A DNA stretch of 64,000 nt, taken from positions 2,470,001-2,534,000 of the forward strand of contig NZ_CP017080.1 of NCBI RefSeq assembly GCF_001645685.2. Reading direction: 5' to 3'. The stretch comes from Peribacillus muralis. GTDB lineage: Bacteria; Bacillota; Bacilli; Bacillales; DSM-1321. Positions 1 through 9,812 of the stretch are shown here, piece by piece. The notes under the pieces are model-generated. The model worked only from the letters and a program-made list of their open reading frames with translations, did not search any database and was not told the origin of the DNA. Both the position numbers and the translations under genes were made by a program. The first letter of the stretch is position 1. Each line of letters opens with the position of its first letter.

Positions 1-601
1 AATAGCTTACATTTCCATGAAACTCAAGACCATCGATATTAAAATATAATTCACTCAAATCCAGTAGTTCTGCTAGAACCGTTTTGGAATAGACCCCTTG
101 GTATCGTAAATTATGTATCGTAAAGACCGTTTTAATATCCTGATAGAATGGATGATTGTGATAATGGGCTTTCAGCAATACACTGACAAGGCCAGTCTGC
201 CAATCATGACAGTGAACGATATCCGGCTTTTCTTCCAAGTATGGCAAAGCCTCTAATATGGCACGGGAAAAAAAGGCGAATCTTTCGCCATCATCAAAAA
301 AGCCATAACTCCCGTGTCTTTTGAAATAATACTCATTATCTAAAAAATAATATGTAATGCCATTAGAGACAAGCTTCTCAATTCCACAAAATTGCTGGCG
401 CCAGCCTACAGGAACTTCAATGCTCGTCATATGCGTCATTTCCTTTTTGAAATGGTAAGGGAGATCCTCATATTTAGGCAGGATGACACTTACATGGACC
501 CCCTGTTTGATTAGCGCTTTCGGGAGCGCACCTATCACGTCTCCGAGCCCTCCCGTTTTTATAAAGGGGGCGCATTCTGAAGCAGCAATTACAATGTTCA
601 T
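1..601 (-). CDS. glgA: Glycogen synthase GlgA (partial, N-terminal 200 residues)
   Basis: GlgA (GT5) transfers glucose from ADP-glucose to the growing alpha-1,4-glucan. The frame is open from an ATG at 601 to the window edge, so only the N-terminal Rossmann half is present. It carries the ADP-glucose-binding motif KTGGLGDV at residues 15-22 and the HCHDWQT segment near residue 130, both typical of GlgA. The start lies 18 bases after the end of glgD, and the gene is the fourth in a glgB-C-D-A unit. The C-terminal half, and probably glgP, lie beyond the left edge. Confidence 0.95.
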   Translation of the reverse strand, partial: MNIVIAASECAPFIKTGGLGDVIGALPKALIKQGVHVSVILPKYEDLPYHFKKEMTHMTSIEVPVGWRQQFCGIEKLVSNGITYYFLDNEYYFKRHGSYGFFDDGERFAFFSRAILEALPYLEEKPDIVHCHDWQTGLVSVLLKAHYHNHPFYQDIKTVFTIHNLRYQGVYSKTVLAELLDLSELYFNIDGLEFHGNVSY

Positions 602-618
602 TGCCGCACCTCCTCTAT

Positions 619-1725
619 TTATATGACTTCCGCTTTTTTGATTACCGCAGGCTGTTCGCTGCCGATGACCGTTTTTTCTTTTGTTATTTTCACTTCTTTG
701 TCCGTTATCGTATTTTCGACGATGGCACCTTCTTCAATTTCCCCTTTTTGCATGATGATGCTATTTCTAACGATTGCACCTTTCTTCACCTTTACCCCGC
801 GGAAAAGAATGCTGTTTTCTACAGTCCCTTCAATATCACAACCATTTGCTATTAAAGAGTTGGTAACACTGGAAGATCTGGAATACTTTGTCGGAGCCTC
901 ATGCTTGATTTTTGTATATACATCCCATGTATCTCCGAAAAAGGAACGGATAACGGAAGGTTTGAGAAAATTCATGTTACTGGAATGGAAACTTTCGATA
1001 GAATGGATGAATGGCATATCACCGGTAAAATTGTAGCCTTTGACTGTAAAACGATGAAGATTGGCTTTCACTGCATCTTTCAAAAAGTCATATTCCCCAC
1101 TGGCCACACAGCTTTTAATCAAATTGACCAATAAGGACTTACTGATGACGAAGGTTTCTAAACAAACATGGTCTCCAGGTCTAGGGATGGTATAAAAACT
1201 GATGTCCGAGATATCTTCATTAGAATCAACGGAGCAGGTGTGGTAGATTGGCTTCTCAATGACTTCCCCGACATAATCCTTATACACGACGGTTATATCC
1301 GCATCATGTTTTTTATGATAAGCAAGCACTTCATTAAAATCCAGTTTACTAACATGGCATCCCGGGGAAATGATGACAGTATCAGCCGCTGCCCGCTCGA
1401 AAAAGCTAAGGTGATCATAAAATTGTTTCATATCGCCTGTTACCGTTTCATCCGGATGGATGGGCGGGAGGATGAATAACCCTCCAGAACGTCTATCCAG
1501 GTTCCATTCCTTACCTGAACCAAGATGATCCATGACCGATAGATATTTTTCTTTCGGAAAAACGGCTACTTTCGATACATCGGCGTTAATGAAATTCGAC
1601 ATCGTGAAGTCTATCAAACGATAACGGCCACCAAATGGCACAGATGCTACATTACGATGAGCGGTCAGCTCTTTTAAATGTTGTTTTTCATTGATTAAGT
1701 TAATAATACCCAACACACTTTCCAT
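619..1725 (-). CDS. glgD: Glucose-1-phosphate adenylyltransferase regulatory subunit GlgD
   Basis: This is a paralogue of GlgC that acts as the regulatory partner of ADP-glucose pyrophosphorylase in Firmicutes. The 368 residues keep the fold (VPFGGRYRLIDF near residue 30, left-handed beta-helix repeats at the C terminus). However, the N-terminal GGxGxRL nucleotide loop seen in the neighbouring GlgC is absent, which fits a subunit with little or no catalysis of its own. An AAGGGG ribosome site precedes the ATG. It sits 17 bases downstream of glgC in the same unit. The call rests on sequence and operon position. Confidence 0.95.
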   Translation of the reverse strand: MESVLGIINLINEKQHLKELTAHRNVASVPFGGRYRLIDFTMSNFINADVSKVAVFPKEKYLSVMDHLGSGKEWNLDRRSGGLFILPPIHPDETVTGDMKQFYDHLSFFERAAADTVIISPGCHVSKLDFNEVLAYHKKHDADITVVYKDYVGEVIEKPIYHTCSVDSNEDISDISFYTIPRPGDHVCLETFVISKSLLVNLIKSCVASGEYDFLKDAVKANLHRFTVKGYNFTGDMPFIHSIESFHSSNMNFLKPSVIRSFFGDTWDVYTKIKHEAPTKYSRSSSVTNSLIANGCDIEGTVENSILFRGVKVKKGAIVRNSIIMQKGEIEEGAIVENTITDKEVKITKEKTVIGSEQPAVIKKAEVI

Positions 1726-1742
1726 AGCATCTTCCCCTTTTC

Positions 1743-2909
1743 CTAGTTAAGTGTTATCTTCTTTTTATTTGGATTGATAATGGTCTGATTTTCTCCAATT
1801 AACGTTATATCGGCTGTAACCGCTGAATTCCCAACGACTGCACCATCTTCAATAATACAATTGCTGGCAATGATGCTTCGTTCGATATGAACGTTTTCAC
1901 CAATGGTTACGTTGGGCATGATGACTGAATCTTTTATTGTTGAACCATTACCGACCTGAACATTATACGATAGCACCGAATGTTCAATATTACCGTGAAT
2001 CATGCATCCTTCATTGATTAAGGACTGACTGACCTCAGCATTTGCTGAAATGTATTGCGGCGGGTGATTTGCATTACGGGCAAAAATTTTCCATTGCTGA
2101 TCATCCAACTGGAAATTCGGTTTTTCCTCCAATAAATCCATATGTGCCTGCCAAAGGCTCTCTACTGTTCCTACATCTTTCCAATAATCATTAAATCTGT
2201 AGGCATATAGCTTCTTCCGATCTTCCAGCATCTTAGGAATGATGTTGCTGCCAAAGTCATTGGACGAATCTGCATCTTTTTCATCATTGATCAGATACTG
2301 CCTTAGCTTCTTCCAATTGAAAAGGTAGACACCCATTGAAGCGAGGTTACTCTTTGGATATTTTGGTTTTTCATCGAATTGGGTGATCTTATCATCATTA
2401 TTGGTGTTCATGATCCCAAAACGGCTTGCTTCTTGCCATGGCACTTGTATGACCGCAATGGTTGCCTCTGCATTCTTCTCGACATGATAATCGAGCATCT
2501 TACTGTAATCCATCTTGTATATATGGTCACCAGAGAGAATCAGTACGTGCTCAGGATCATAGTTGTCAATATATTGGATATTTTGATAAACGGCGTTTGC
2601 CGTCCCTTTATACCATTCTCCGCCCTCCTTGCCTTGATAAGGTGGAAGAACGGATACTCCGCCAACATCCAGATCTAGATCCCACGCTTTCCCGTTCCCT
2701 ACATAATCATTTAGAATCAATGGCTGATATTGGGTCAGTACCCCAACCGTATCAATACCAGAATGAGTGCAGTTGCTTAATGGAAAATCAATGATTCTAT
2801 ATTTACCGCCAAAGGGAACAGCTGGTTTCGCCAACCCGATGGTCAGCTCACCTAACCTTGAACCCTGGCCTCCTGCCAATAACATTGCTATCCATTTTTT
2901 TGCTCCCAT
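1743..2909 (-). CDS. glgC: Glucose-1-phosphate adenylyltransferase GlgC
   Basis: GlgC makes ADP-glucose and pyrophosphate from ATP and glucose-1-phosphate, the committed step of bacterial glycogen synthesis. The 388-residue protein has the pyrophosphorylase signature [11 protein letters not shown] near residue 14, the [15 protein letters not shown] segment, the [10 protein letters not shown] metal/substrate region, and C-terminal hexapeptide repeats forming a beta-helix. Its ATG overlaps the glgB stop codon by one base (TAATG), so translation of the two is likely coupled. Confidence 0.97.
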   Translation of the reverse strand: MGAKKWIAMLLAGGQGSRLGELTIGLAKPAVPFGGKYRIIDFPLSNCTHSGIDTVGVLTQYQPLILNDYVGNGKAWDLDLDVGGVSVLPPYQGKEGGEWYKGTANAVYQNIQYIDNYDPEHVLILSGDHIYKMDYSKMLDYHVEKNAEATIAVIQVPWQEASRFGIMNTNNDDKITQFDEKPKYPKSNLASMGVYLFNWKKLRQYLINDEKDADSSNDFGSNIIPKMLEDRKKLYAYRFNDYWKDVGTVESLWQAHMDLLEEKPNFQLDDQQWKIFARNANHPPQYISANAEVSQSLINEGCMIHGNIEHSVLSYNVQVGNGSTIKDSVIMPNVTIGENVHIERSIIASNCIIEDGAVVGNSAVTADITLIGENQTIINPNKKKITLN

Positions 2910-4888
2910 TATTCGTTCACTCTCCCCCGTCTTTTTTTTGTTTGCTTCATATAAATAGAAATGCCTAATGGAGGTACAGTTATTTCCATACTGAATGGTT
3001 GATTATGATAAGGTTCTTTTTTAACGGCAATGGGTTCCTCGTTCACCTGACCAGAACCTCCGAAAGCTGCGAAATCGCTGTTGAAGACCTCTAAATATTT
3101 ACCATGAGATGGAACGCCGATCCGGTATTGATGATAAGGCTGCGCAGAAAAATTACAGACCACAATACAATAATCGCCTTTGCGCTTACCTTTTCTCATA
3201 AAGGTAATGATACTCTGACTACTATTGTTTGGATCTATCCATTCAAACCCTTCCTGGACATGATCAAGTCTCCATAATGAAGAGGTTTCTCTATAAAAAG
3301 CCTGGAGGGTGTGAAAGTAATGGGACAGTTTTTCATGAGATTCATATTCCAATAGCAGCCAATCCAATTGCTCCTCATCTTTCCATTCGATGAATTGGCC
3401 GAATTCACCACCCATGAAGAGGAGCTTCTTTCCAGGGTGCGTCATGAAATAACCAAAAAGCAAACGCAAATTCGCAAATTTCTGCCAATAATCACCGGGC
3501 ATCTTGTTCAATAATGATTTCTTGCCGTGAACCACTTCATCATGTGAAAAGGGCAAGATGAAATTTTCTGAAAAAGCATAGAAAAATGAGAATGTCAAAA
3601 GGCTGTGATGGTATGGCCTTTCACCAGTTTCAAGCTTCATGTATCGAAGGATATCGTTTGTCCAGCCCATATTCCATTTATAATTGAAACCCAGTCCGCC
3701 CATATCGGTAGGAGAAGTTATAAGTGGGCGATCTGTTGCTTCTTCAGCCATCATTAATGCATGCGGATATTTTTTGAAAACTGTTTCATTCAGTTTTTGC
3801 AGAAATTCTATCGCTTCTAGATTTTCCTCACCGCCATTTTGATTCTTCAGTTTGACCGGCAAGGGATTGTCATGGTTTAAATACACCATTGAAGATACCG
3901 CATCGACACGGACCCCATCAATATGGTATACGTCCATCCAAAACAATACATTTGAAATAAGGAAGCTGTTGACTTCCGGTTTGCTGAAATCAAAATTATA
4001 AGTCCCCCATAAAGGACGATTGGCCCTATTATGGTCAATGGGTTCATAGAGAGGTGTGCCATCGAAACGTGATAATCCATGAGCATCTTTACAAAAATGG
4101 GCGGGAACCCAATCAAGAATGACCCCTATGCCACGTTGATGACATTTATTGATCAAATACTTGAAATCTTCCGGTGAACCATAGCGGCTCGTTACAGAAT
4201 AATAGCCTGTAACCTGATATCCCCAAGACTTATCGAATGGGTGTTCCATGACCGCCATGATTTCTATGTGTGTAAAACTATTATCAATTACATAATCCAC
4301 TAATTCATCCGCCAACTCACGATATGAATAAAATTCTCCATCTTCTTTTTGCTTCCATGTTCCGGGGTGCACTTCATAAATGGACATGGGCCTATGATAG
4401 ACGTTTTCCTTTTTCCGATCTGTTATCCACTTCGAATCCTGCCATTCAAAATCATCAAGCCTTTTAACAATCGAGGCTGTATTTGGTCTGACTTCAGAAT
4501 AAAAGGCATATGGATCGGCTTTAAGGATACGTTTATTTCCAGGTGTATGTATTTCGTATTTGTATAGTTCCCCTTCTTGAAGTCCTGGTACGAACAACAC
4601 CCAGATGCCTGAACGCTCGATCCGTTTCATTACATGATCGGTTCCTTCCCAATCATTAAAATTGCCGACTACTGAAACTTGCTTGGCATGGGGGGCCCAA
4701 ACGGCAAATCGCACTCCTTCTTTACCTAGGGATGTAATTATGTGTGCCCCAAGCATTTTATAGCTTTCATAAAGTGTTCCTTCATGAAACAAATATAAGT
4801 CGAAATCGCTTGGATAATGCTCTTGTAGCTGATCCAAAATTGTATTCAATAAAACCCCTCCATCAATATGAACTCGATAACATTTCAT
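2909..4888 (-). CDS. glgB: 1,4-alpha-glucan branching enzyme GlgB
   Basis: GlgB introduces alpha-1,6 branches into glycogen. An N-terminal CBM48 domain ([19 protein letters not shown], about residues 58-77) is followed by a GH13 barrel with nucleophile region [10 protein letters not shown], acid/base region [10 protein letters not shown] and the conserved [12 protein letters not shown]. It is the first gene of the glg unit. The start is uncertain: the ATG at 4888 has a GGGGAAGGGTGG just upstream, but a TTG at 4849 with GGAGGGG five bases away would give 646 residues, closer to the usual family length. I give the longer form. Confidence 0.95.
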   Translation of the reverse strand: MKCYRVHIDGGVLLNTILDQLQEHYPSDFDLYLFHEGTLYESYKMLGAHIITSLGKEGVRFAVWAPHAKQVSVVGNFNDWEGTDHVMKRIERSGIWVLFVPGLQEGELYKYEIHTPGNKRILKADPYAFYSEVRPNTASIVKRLDDFEWQDSKWITDRKKENVYHRPMSIYEVHPGTWKQKEDGEFYSYRELADELVDYVIDNSFTHIEIMAVMEHPFDKSWGYQVTGYYSVTSRYGSPEDFKYLINKCHQRGIGVILDWVPAHFCKDAHGLSRFDGTPLYEPIDHNRANRPLWGTYNFDFSKPEVNSFLISNVLFWMDVYHIDGVRVDAVSSMVYLNHDNPLPVKLKNQNGGEENLEAIEFLQKLNETVFKKYPHALMMAEEATDRPLITSPTDMGGLGFNYKWNMGWTNDILRYMKLETGERPYHHSLLTFSFFYAFSENFILPFSHDEVVHGKKSLLNKMPGDYWQKFANLRLLFGYFMTHPGKKLLFMGGEFGQFIEWKDEEQLDWLLLEYESHEKLSHYFHTLQAFYRETSSLWRLDHVQEGFEWIDPNNSSQSIITFMRKGKRKGDYCIVVCNFSAQPYHQYRIGVPSHGKYLEVFNSDFAAFGGSGQVNEEPIAVKKEPYHNQPFSMEITVPPLGISIYMKQTKKRRGRVNE

Positions 4889-5039
4889 CCACCCTTCCCC
4901 AGTTATTATATATATTCGTTGGAAATAGCATTAATCCTTCAATGGAGGTGAAGATATTGTAATAAATGCCCGTTTTTTTGAAAATTAAAACATTTTATTG
5001 AAAAAAATAAGCCATATTATGTAAAAAAACATTATTCCA

Positions 5040-5071
5040 ATAAAAGCTCTTCCTGTTTTATAGGAAGAGCT
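5040..5071 (-). terminator. Rho-independent terminator after the GH15 gene
   Basis: A 10-bp perfect stem AGCTCTTCCT/AGGAAGAGCT (5045-5054 with 5062-5071) and a 7-base loop, followed on the minus strand by TTTA. It lies 24 bases beyond the GH15 stop and before the glgB leader, so it probably separates the two units. The T tract is short. Confidence 0.7.
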
Positions 5072-5094
5072 CTAAGGTACAAAGTATAAATGCT

Positions 5095-6108
5095 TCATGT
5101 CACTTGTTCTGTGCGAATCATGTCGGTTTTCGTTAAGAAAAGATAGGATAATGAAACGGACCATGCCAAAGGGGTATTCTTATTAGGAACATCACTTCCG
5201 CCGATATATAACTCTGGAACTTCCCAATTTTCAGGAATGATGCTTTTCGTCTTATCTATATATTCCACCGCCTTGTTCACCATACCAAGCTCCATATAGC
5301 ATAAGCCCAACCAAGGAAGCCCAAAGCACCATTCCGCTTCGCGACCCTCGTTATAATAAAGATCGTTTTCATATCGAATACAACCGTTTTTTCTCTCAAG
5401 GAGCCCAGAAACGTTATTCAGGATTTGAAGAGCGATATCACGGTCGACAAGTCGATAAGGATAAATTAAAGATAAAAGTGCTAGATCCGCCACTTTTGAA
5501 TAACTTTCCCTAGGAAGCAGAAAACGGAGTGCCTCTTCCCCCTTTTTAATCAGTTCAGCCCTTACGTTGACCAACATCCTTACTGACTGTAAACCGGCAA
5601 CACATGCACCGATGCTCGAAGCGTGAATTTCGATATTCTCTTCCCACATCCCATTATCTTCCGACTGCCAATATTGCAGGCACTCCAAGTAATGGACCAG
5701 CTTCTGAACGATTTGTAAATCACGTTCATCTCGAATTACCTTTTTCCCATGCCTGCATCCTTCGCCGACGCCCCATAAAAAAGCACCGATTGCATCGTTT
5801 TGAGCATGCCCCCATTCATCCGGCAGCTCCTTCAGGTCAATCGAATAACGAGCATGGATATATTCAAATAGAAACTGGGGCTTTTGTTCAGTATGAATAT
5901 CTATCTTCCATTCATAGGTTTGAAATAAGTCGAATAAGGCATGATAGGCTTTTTCATAACGATTGGATGGGTCATTTATAAAAGGCAGAACTGTATATAC
6001 CACATCCCTGATCCAGACATAATTATAATCGTTGGAAACGCTGGCAGTATATGCACCATTAGGAAGCCGCATGCGATCAAGAACCTCTAGGGCACCATTT
6101 ACATTCAT
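5095..6108 (-). CDS. Short GH15-family glycoside hydrolase (glucoamylase-like)
   Basis: A 337-residue alpha/alpha-barrel protein of the GH15 / phosphorylase-kinase-alpha type. GH15 members release glucose from alpha-glucans. Recognisable elements are YNYVWIRDVVYT near the N terminus, EWGHAQNDAIGAFLW around residue 97, where the first conserved acidic site lies, and AEWCFGLPWLGLC around residue 258, where the second would be. It is much shorter than classical glucoamylases and has no signal peptide, so it probably acts on intracellular glucan. The start has a GGAGGTG site. It lies directly upstream of glgB and a cre-like box precedes it, supporting a role in glycogen turnover, which is an inference. 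Confidence 0.75.
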   Translation of the reverse strand: MNVNGALEVLDRMRLPNGAYTASVSNDYNYVWIRDVVYTVLPFINDPSNRYEKAYHALFDLFQTYEWKIDIHTEQKPQFLFEYIHARYSIDLKELPDEWGHAQNDAIGAFLWGVGEGCRHGKKVIRDERDLQIVQKLVHYLECLQYWQSEDNGMWEENIEIHASSIGACVAGLQSVRMLVNVRAELIKKGEEALRFLLPRESYSKVADLALLSLIYPYRLVDRDIALQILNNVSGLLERKNGCIRYENDLYYNEGREAEWCFGLPWLGLCYMELGMVNKAVEYIDKTKSIIPENWEVPELYIGGSDVPNKNTPLAWSVSLSYLFLTKTDMIRTEQVT

Positions 6109-6193
6109 TAATAGAACACCTCCATAGTTATTTCCTCATTCCCATTGTTGACAGACTACCGTATTCTAAACGTCTGTTCTTCCATTTACATAT

Positions 6194-6207
6194 TCGAAGC
6201 GCTTACA
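6194..6207 (-). promoter_or_regulatory. Candidate CcpA cre box
   Basis: On the minus strand the bases read TGTAAGCGCTTCGA. The CcpA consensus is TGWAANCGNTNWCA, so only the last-but-one positions differ. The core AAGCGCTT is intact. It is centred about 92 bases upstream of the GH15 start, suggesting carbon catabolite control. Prediction only. Confidence 0.5.
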
Positions 6208-6371
6208 ATTCAGCCAGTTGTAACGAAGTCTTAGAAGTTCTTTCACCCTAGTTTATGTATTCAATGCCCTTTTTGATAATCAAGCTTTCCTAGTTCAGTA
6301 AAAAGCGTCATTTGCCTACTCGTTCCGCATACATCCAAATCGCCCTTCGTTTGTACATCATTTAGATGCGA

Positions 6372-6405
6372 ACAAAAAACCAGTAACGGATTTCCATTAC
6401 TGGTT
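6372..6405 (-). terminator. Rho-independent terminator downstream of mug
   Basis: A 12-bp inverted repeat (arms 6378-6389 and 6394-6405) with a 4-base loop, followed on the minus strand by TTTTTTG. It is 109 bases beyond the mug stop, with no gene between. Confidence 0.7.
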
Positions 6406-6513
6406 ATATCGGCCTATCCTTGAAATGTTTAGGTTTCATTGAAAAAAAGCGGCTGTCAAAGAAATCGGTAGTGTCCCCACAAGCAGGCTTTGAAGGACTT
6501 GCCACCATCTTAT

Positions 6514-7044
6514 TCAAATCCCCGTTTCATCATTTTCCAGATTTTTAAGCAGGATGGGCAATTCCCTATATATTTCGATGATTTCTTCTATCTTCATTCT
6601 CACCAAGCCGCTGGATGAAGGGGCGACGAATTCCATCGAAGCATTGGACTGAGAATTTTCCTGTAAGCCCCAAGGGATATTTCGTGATTGACGATATTCC
6701 TGATAAACCCCTTTGCCCACGAAACAGACAAGTTTTGGCTTATACTTTTCAATTTTACTTTTTAATTGCTTTCTTCCGTCGATGTATTCTTCCTTCGTAA
6801 TATCAGCAGCACCTTTTGTAGGTCTTGAAACGATATTCGTGAATCCGTAACCTAAATCCAGCAAGGTTAGATCCTCATCGGGATGAAATTTCCTTGGTGT
6901 CAAACCAGACTCGTAGAGGATTTTCCAAAAACGATTGGTAGGATTCGCATAATGATGGCCCGTTTCCCCTGAACGGATGCTTGGGTTGAAGCCAACAAAC
7001 AAAATATCCAGATTCTTTCTTAAATGATCAGCTATTCCTTCCAT
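6514..7044 (-). CDS. mug: Mismatch-specific uracil-DNA glycosylase (MUG family)
   Basis: MUG/TDG-type glycosylases remove uracil or related bases opposite guanine. The 176-residue protein has GFNPS at residues 18-22, equivalent to the catalytic GINPG motif with its essential Asn (here N20), then NPTNRFWK (residues 34-41), and a C-terminal APSSSGL segment equivalent to NPSG, which inserts into the DNA. An AAAGGAG site lies upstream of the ATG. It has its own terminator and appears monocistronic. Confidence 0.9.
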   Translation of the reverse strand: MEGIADHLRKNLDILFVGFNPSIRSGETGHHYANPTNRFWKILYESGLTPRKFHPDEDLTLLDLGYGFTNIVSRPTKGAADITKEEYIDGRKQLKSKIEKYKPKLVCFVGKGVYQEYRQSRNIPWGLQENSQSNASMEFVAPSSSGLVRMKIEEIIEIYRELPILLKNLENDETGI

Positions 7045-7208
7045 TTCTTAAAACTCCTTTTCAGGTTCCTTATCTATCCATTGTACAAAACGAAATAATA
7101 ATTACCTACCAATACACCCTTTCTACAAGAACATATCTGCAAAATGTCCATTTCATCTTTGATCGATGCAGATATGGCAAGTTTATGTATCCAGTCATTC
7201 TGTCACAA

Positions 7209-7244
7209 GAAAAATCACACATAAGTATTTTCCTATGTGTGATT
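7209..7244 (-). terminator. Second terminator-like hairpin after the DUF2642 pair
   Basis: Perfect 11-bp stem AATCACACATA/TATGTGTGATT (7213-7223 with 7234-7244), followed on the minus strand by TTTC. With the hairpin at 7307-7338 it forms a tandem pair. Confidence 0.6.
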
Positions 7245-7306
7245 AAGATATTTACATAATTTGTCAAGATCCTTTTGAAAGCCGAAGCAGCTGTACTTAA
7301 TCGGTG

Positions 7307-7338
7307 AAAAGAAACAGCCACCTTATCGATGGCTGCTT
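7307..7338 (-). terminator. Terminator after the DUF2642 pair
   Basis: On the minus strand, AGCAGCCATC, a short loop, then GGTGGCTGTT followed by TCTTTTC. It starts 12 bases after the stop of the 71-residue DUF2642 gene. Confidence 0.65.
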
Positions 7339-7349
7339 CTTCATATTAC

Positions 7350-7565
7350 TTATTGTGCGTTATCTACACGAACGTAGTTTATTTGGTTTAATGGGATGGT
7401 AATGATATCTGGATCTCCATCATATCCACCGGATGTTTCCGTTAAGCGAACGATTTCATCGGTCACTAAATGTAACACTCCCTCAAATAAATCACTGCTC
7501 GTTGCCACTTCGACCGGGTTCCCGATATAATGTCTTAATTCTCTAAAAAAAATACTTGATAACAA
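7350..7565 (-). CDS. DUF2642-family small protein
   Basis: The 71-residue protein has the Sm-like beta-barrel character of DUF2642: EVATSSDLFEGVLHLVTDEIVRL followed by a conserved ITIPLNQINYVRV end. It is preceded by a GGAGGAGAATGC ribosome site and lies 13 bases after a second DUF2642 gene. DUF2642 proteins are common in spore-forming Bacillaceae and some are reported as spore-associated. A coat role here is an inference, with no direct motif to support it. Confidence 0.7.
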   Translation of the reverse strand: MLSSIFFRELRHYIGNPVEVATSSDLFEGVLHLVTDEIVRLTETSGGYDGDPDIITIPLNQINYVRVDNAQ

Positions 7566-7578
7566 TGCATTCTCCTCC

Positions 7579-8163
7579 TTATATAGGCTCTCTTACAGAA
7601 TTGATGGCACGGAACGGAACGAATACAACAGTCCCAGCTGCTTCACTAATGACGATATAATCAGCTTCAATCGCACTTAAAATTCCCGTCACCGGTGCAA
7701 AGTCAGTGGAAACCGTTACGGTTTTTCCTAGTAATCTCAATAAAATCCTTCTTAAATCACTGAACTGGTCTCCTGGAAAATCCGGTGTATCGGGGAAGTC
7801 TGGTGTAACTGGCGTATTGTTTCCATTTTCAATTAGCCATTTATAGTAGAGGTATTCGCAATAATTCTTTTTACATTCTTTCTTGCTGCTCATTTTTTTA
7901 CCACCTTTTTGATTGTCTTTTATACGATCATCTATTCTATTCTCATCTTGCTTGTGTGCACACTTCTTGCTGTCTTCCTTTTTGCAATGCTCCCCCTTTC
8001 CCTTCTTTAGTACAGCACTGAATTCGTTATCGATCGCAAGCGTGAATCCCGGTATGGTCCCTATGGAAAATGAATTTTCGGTCTGCAATTTTGTAAAAAA
8101 CTCACCTAAATTCGATCTTCTTGAATTCCTTGATCCACTTGATTCCTTTGAGGATCTTGACAT
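7579..8163 (-). CDS. DUF2642-containing, probably spore-associated protein
   Basis: The 194-residue protein has three parts: a Ser/Arg-rich N terminus (SRSSKESSGSRNSRRS), a highly charged Lys/Cys-rich middle (KKEDSKKCAHK, KKECKKNYCEYLYYKW), and a C-terminal DUF2642-like barrel (LLGKTVTVSTDFAPVTG, then VVFVPFRAINSV). A short proline repeat PDFPDTPDFPG links the last two. Low-complexity basic/Cys tracts with a small barrel are typical of Bacillus coat components, but the exact family is not recognised. The start has a good AAAGGAG site. It is first in a two-gene unit. Confidence 0.65.
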   Translation of the reverse strand: MSRSSKESSGSRNSRRSNLGEFFTKLQTENSFSIGTIPGFTLAIDNEFSAVLKKGKGEHCKKEDSKKCAHKQDENRIDDRIKDNQKGGKKMSSKKECKKNYCEYLYYKWLIENGNNTPVTPDFPDTPDFPGDQFSDLRRILLRLLGKTVTVSTDFAPVTGILSAIEADYIVISEAAGTVVFVPFRAINSVREPI

Positions 8164-8330
8164 TTTGCTGCTCCTTTCTATATGGCTTCAAAAGTAGTAT
8201 ATTGACAAAGGATGTTTTCGGCTTGGACTAATCCACCTTTTTTTACTAACTTAATATTTTTTATTAAGGATGTTCAAAACCATGTCCACTTCTTTAAAAA
8301 GCGGAATATGATACGGATGAGGTGATAAAT

Positions 8331-8567
8331 GTGACATATAAACGAATGAAGAATAACGGAAATTTCGTATTTCCATCGTGCTCCAAAACATCAGGTTCAA
8401 CAAAAAGATGCCTGGACTCATTGTCAAGAAAAGATATCTGCTTATCATTCATAAGTTCTCATCCTACTAATCCAGGTTTTTATGCACCTTTAAATAAGGT
8501 TAATCGCATTATTGAAAAACGGTTAGGCTCTATCGACACGTTTCACATAAGGGGCACGCTCACATGA
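8331..8567 (+). CDS. Unrecognised small protein overlapping the glycosyltransferase start
   Basis: A 78-residue frame that starts with GTG at 8331, six bases after GAGGTG, and ends in TGA overlapping the ATG of the next gene (ATGA). The protein is basic and Ser-rich, with four Cys (PSCSK, KRCLD, KDICL) and no recognised domain. A possible earlier GTG lies at 8322. The overlap argues for translational coupling to the glycosyltransferase, but the frame could be fortuitous. Confidence 0.4.
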   Translation: MTYKRMKNNGNFVFPSCSKTSGSTKRCLDSLSRKDICLSFISSHPTNPGFYAPLNKVNRIIEKRLGSIDTFHIRGTLT

Positions 8568-9709
8568 AGCCAATGAGAATCATGATGGTGTTGGATACAT
8601 TGGATGTAAGCGGAACGGAAACTCATGTGCTAAGTCTCGTTAAGGAGCTGCAGGCTAGAGGAGTATATATAGCAGTAGTTACAGGAGACGGAAGTATGAT
8701 AAGTCGTTTACGGGAGACGGGGTGCGCCATTCATAAGGTTGATTTTCCTGCCACCTTCACGGCGAAGGCAGGAAAGGGCTCAATATTAGTAAACAACCTT
8801 GTAGATTTGTTTCAGCAAGAGCAGATAACACTTGTCCATGGTCACCAGATCAATTCAGGCTACATCTCTGCCAAAGCAGCGAAAATCGCCAATATACCGT
8901 TCATTTTCACACTGCACGGCACCTACTTTCTTGAAAGCGATATAAAAAGTGTCCTGCAGCTATCAGATGCCGCCATTGCTGTTAGCGACCCCGTTAAAAA
9001 ATGGCTGCAGCCATTTTTTGCGAAGGAAATCGAAGTGATAGCAAATGGAATCGATACGGCCTTATTTTCCCCTTCACCCTCAATGGAATTAAGAACGAAA
9101 ATGAATATTCCACTTAACGCCAAAGTCATTGTTTACTGCAGCAGAATAACTCGGCATAAAGGAAAAATCTGCATGCTCTTAATTAAGGCCTGCAGAGATT
9201 TAAAATTAAAGGATATTTCCAACCTGCATGTAATCATCGTCGGTAACGGTCGGCAATTAAAGGATATTAAAAGTATGGCAGCAAGTATCCAATCATCATG
9301 TAAGGAGGATTTCATCCATTTCACCGGGGAACAAAAGGACGTCAAGGACTATTATGCAGTTGCAGACTATGTGGTGGGCACAGGCAGGGTTGCTTTGGAA
9401 GCAATGGCATGCGAAAAACCAGTCATTTCTTGTGGAAACCTTGGATACTTTGGAGAGGTGAACAGAGATAACTTTCAACAAGCGTGGGAGTGCTATTTCG
9501 GGGATCACGCTGCAGAGCAGACATGCAGCCAAGCGTTGCTTTATCGCGACCTGCGTAAACTCCTTCGATCGGATATTGGCTGGCAAACAGGACGGGATTT
9601 ACGGAAATTGGTAGTGAATCAATTCGATAGTAAAAAAAACATACTACCGCTCATTGACGTATATATAAATACGGTCCAAACATTTGAACAGCAGCAGGCC
9701 ATTAATTAA
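8564..9709 (+). CDS. GT4-family glycosyltransferase
   Basis: A 381-residue retaining glycosyltransferase. The N-terminal domain carries VLDTLDVSGTETHVLSL, the usual glycine/acidic donor-side loop of GT4 enzymes. The C-terminal domain has YCSRITRHKGK and a GTGRVALEAMACEKPV segment, equivalent to the EPFGLVALEAMACG nucleotide-sugar site. The sugar and acceptor cannot be read from sequence. It lies divergent to the probable spore-associated DUF2642 genes, so coat glycosylation is one possibility. Confidence 0.85.
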   Translation: MKPMRIMMVLDTLDVSGTETHVLSLVKELQARGVYIAVVTGDGSMISRLRETGCAIHKVDFPATFTAKAGKGSILVNNLVDLFQQEQITLVHGHQINSGYISAKAAKIANIPFIFTLHGTYFLESDIKSVLQLSDAAIAVSDPVKKWLQPFFAKEIEVIANGIDTALFSPSPSMELRTKMNIPLNAKVIVYCSRITRHKGKICMLLIKACRDLKLKDISNLHVIIVGNGRQLKDIKSMAASIQSSCKEDFIHFTGEQKDVKDYYAVADYVVGTGRVALEAMACEKPVISCGNLGYFGEVNRDNFQQAWECYFGDHAAEQTCSQALLYRDLRKLLRSDIGWQTGRDLRKLVVNQFDSKKNILPLIDVYINTVQTFEQQQAIN

Positions 9710-9812
9710 TGGCTCTGCTGCCCATACATACAATCGGATATTTTTTGGGAAGCACAGGGAAATTGGGAGGCTTAAGCTCGTTTTCATGAGTGAGGATTGT
9801 GGAAGATGAAAA

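Larger units (their letters stand above)
6109..6513. other. Intergenic region: GH15 leader, cre-like box, mug terminator
   Basis: This 405-base stretch holds the upstream region of the GH15 gene (with a cre-like box at 6194-6207) and a terminator-like hairpin for mug. Stem arms at 6378-6389 and 6394-6405 are followed on the minus strand by TTTTTTG. I see no convincing reading frame. Confidence 0.6.
7045..7349. other. Intergenic region with two tandem hairpins
   Basis: This 305-base stretch lies between the DUF2642 pair and mug. It holds two terminator-like hairpins (7307-7338 and 7209-7244) and the short leader of mug. A 71-codon open frame on the minus strand crosses both hairpins and has no ribosome site, so I do not call it a gene. 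Confidence 0.6.

Noticed and set aside
7106..7321. 71-codon minus-strand frame between the DUF2642 pair and mug
   Set aside because: It crosses two terminator hairpins, lacks a ribosome site and looks random.
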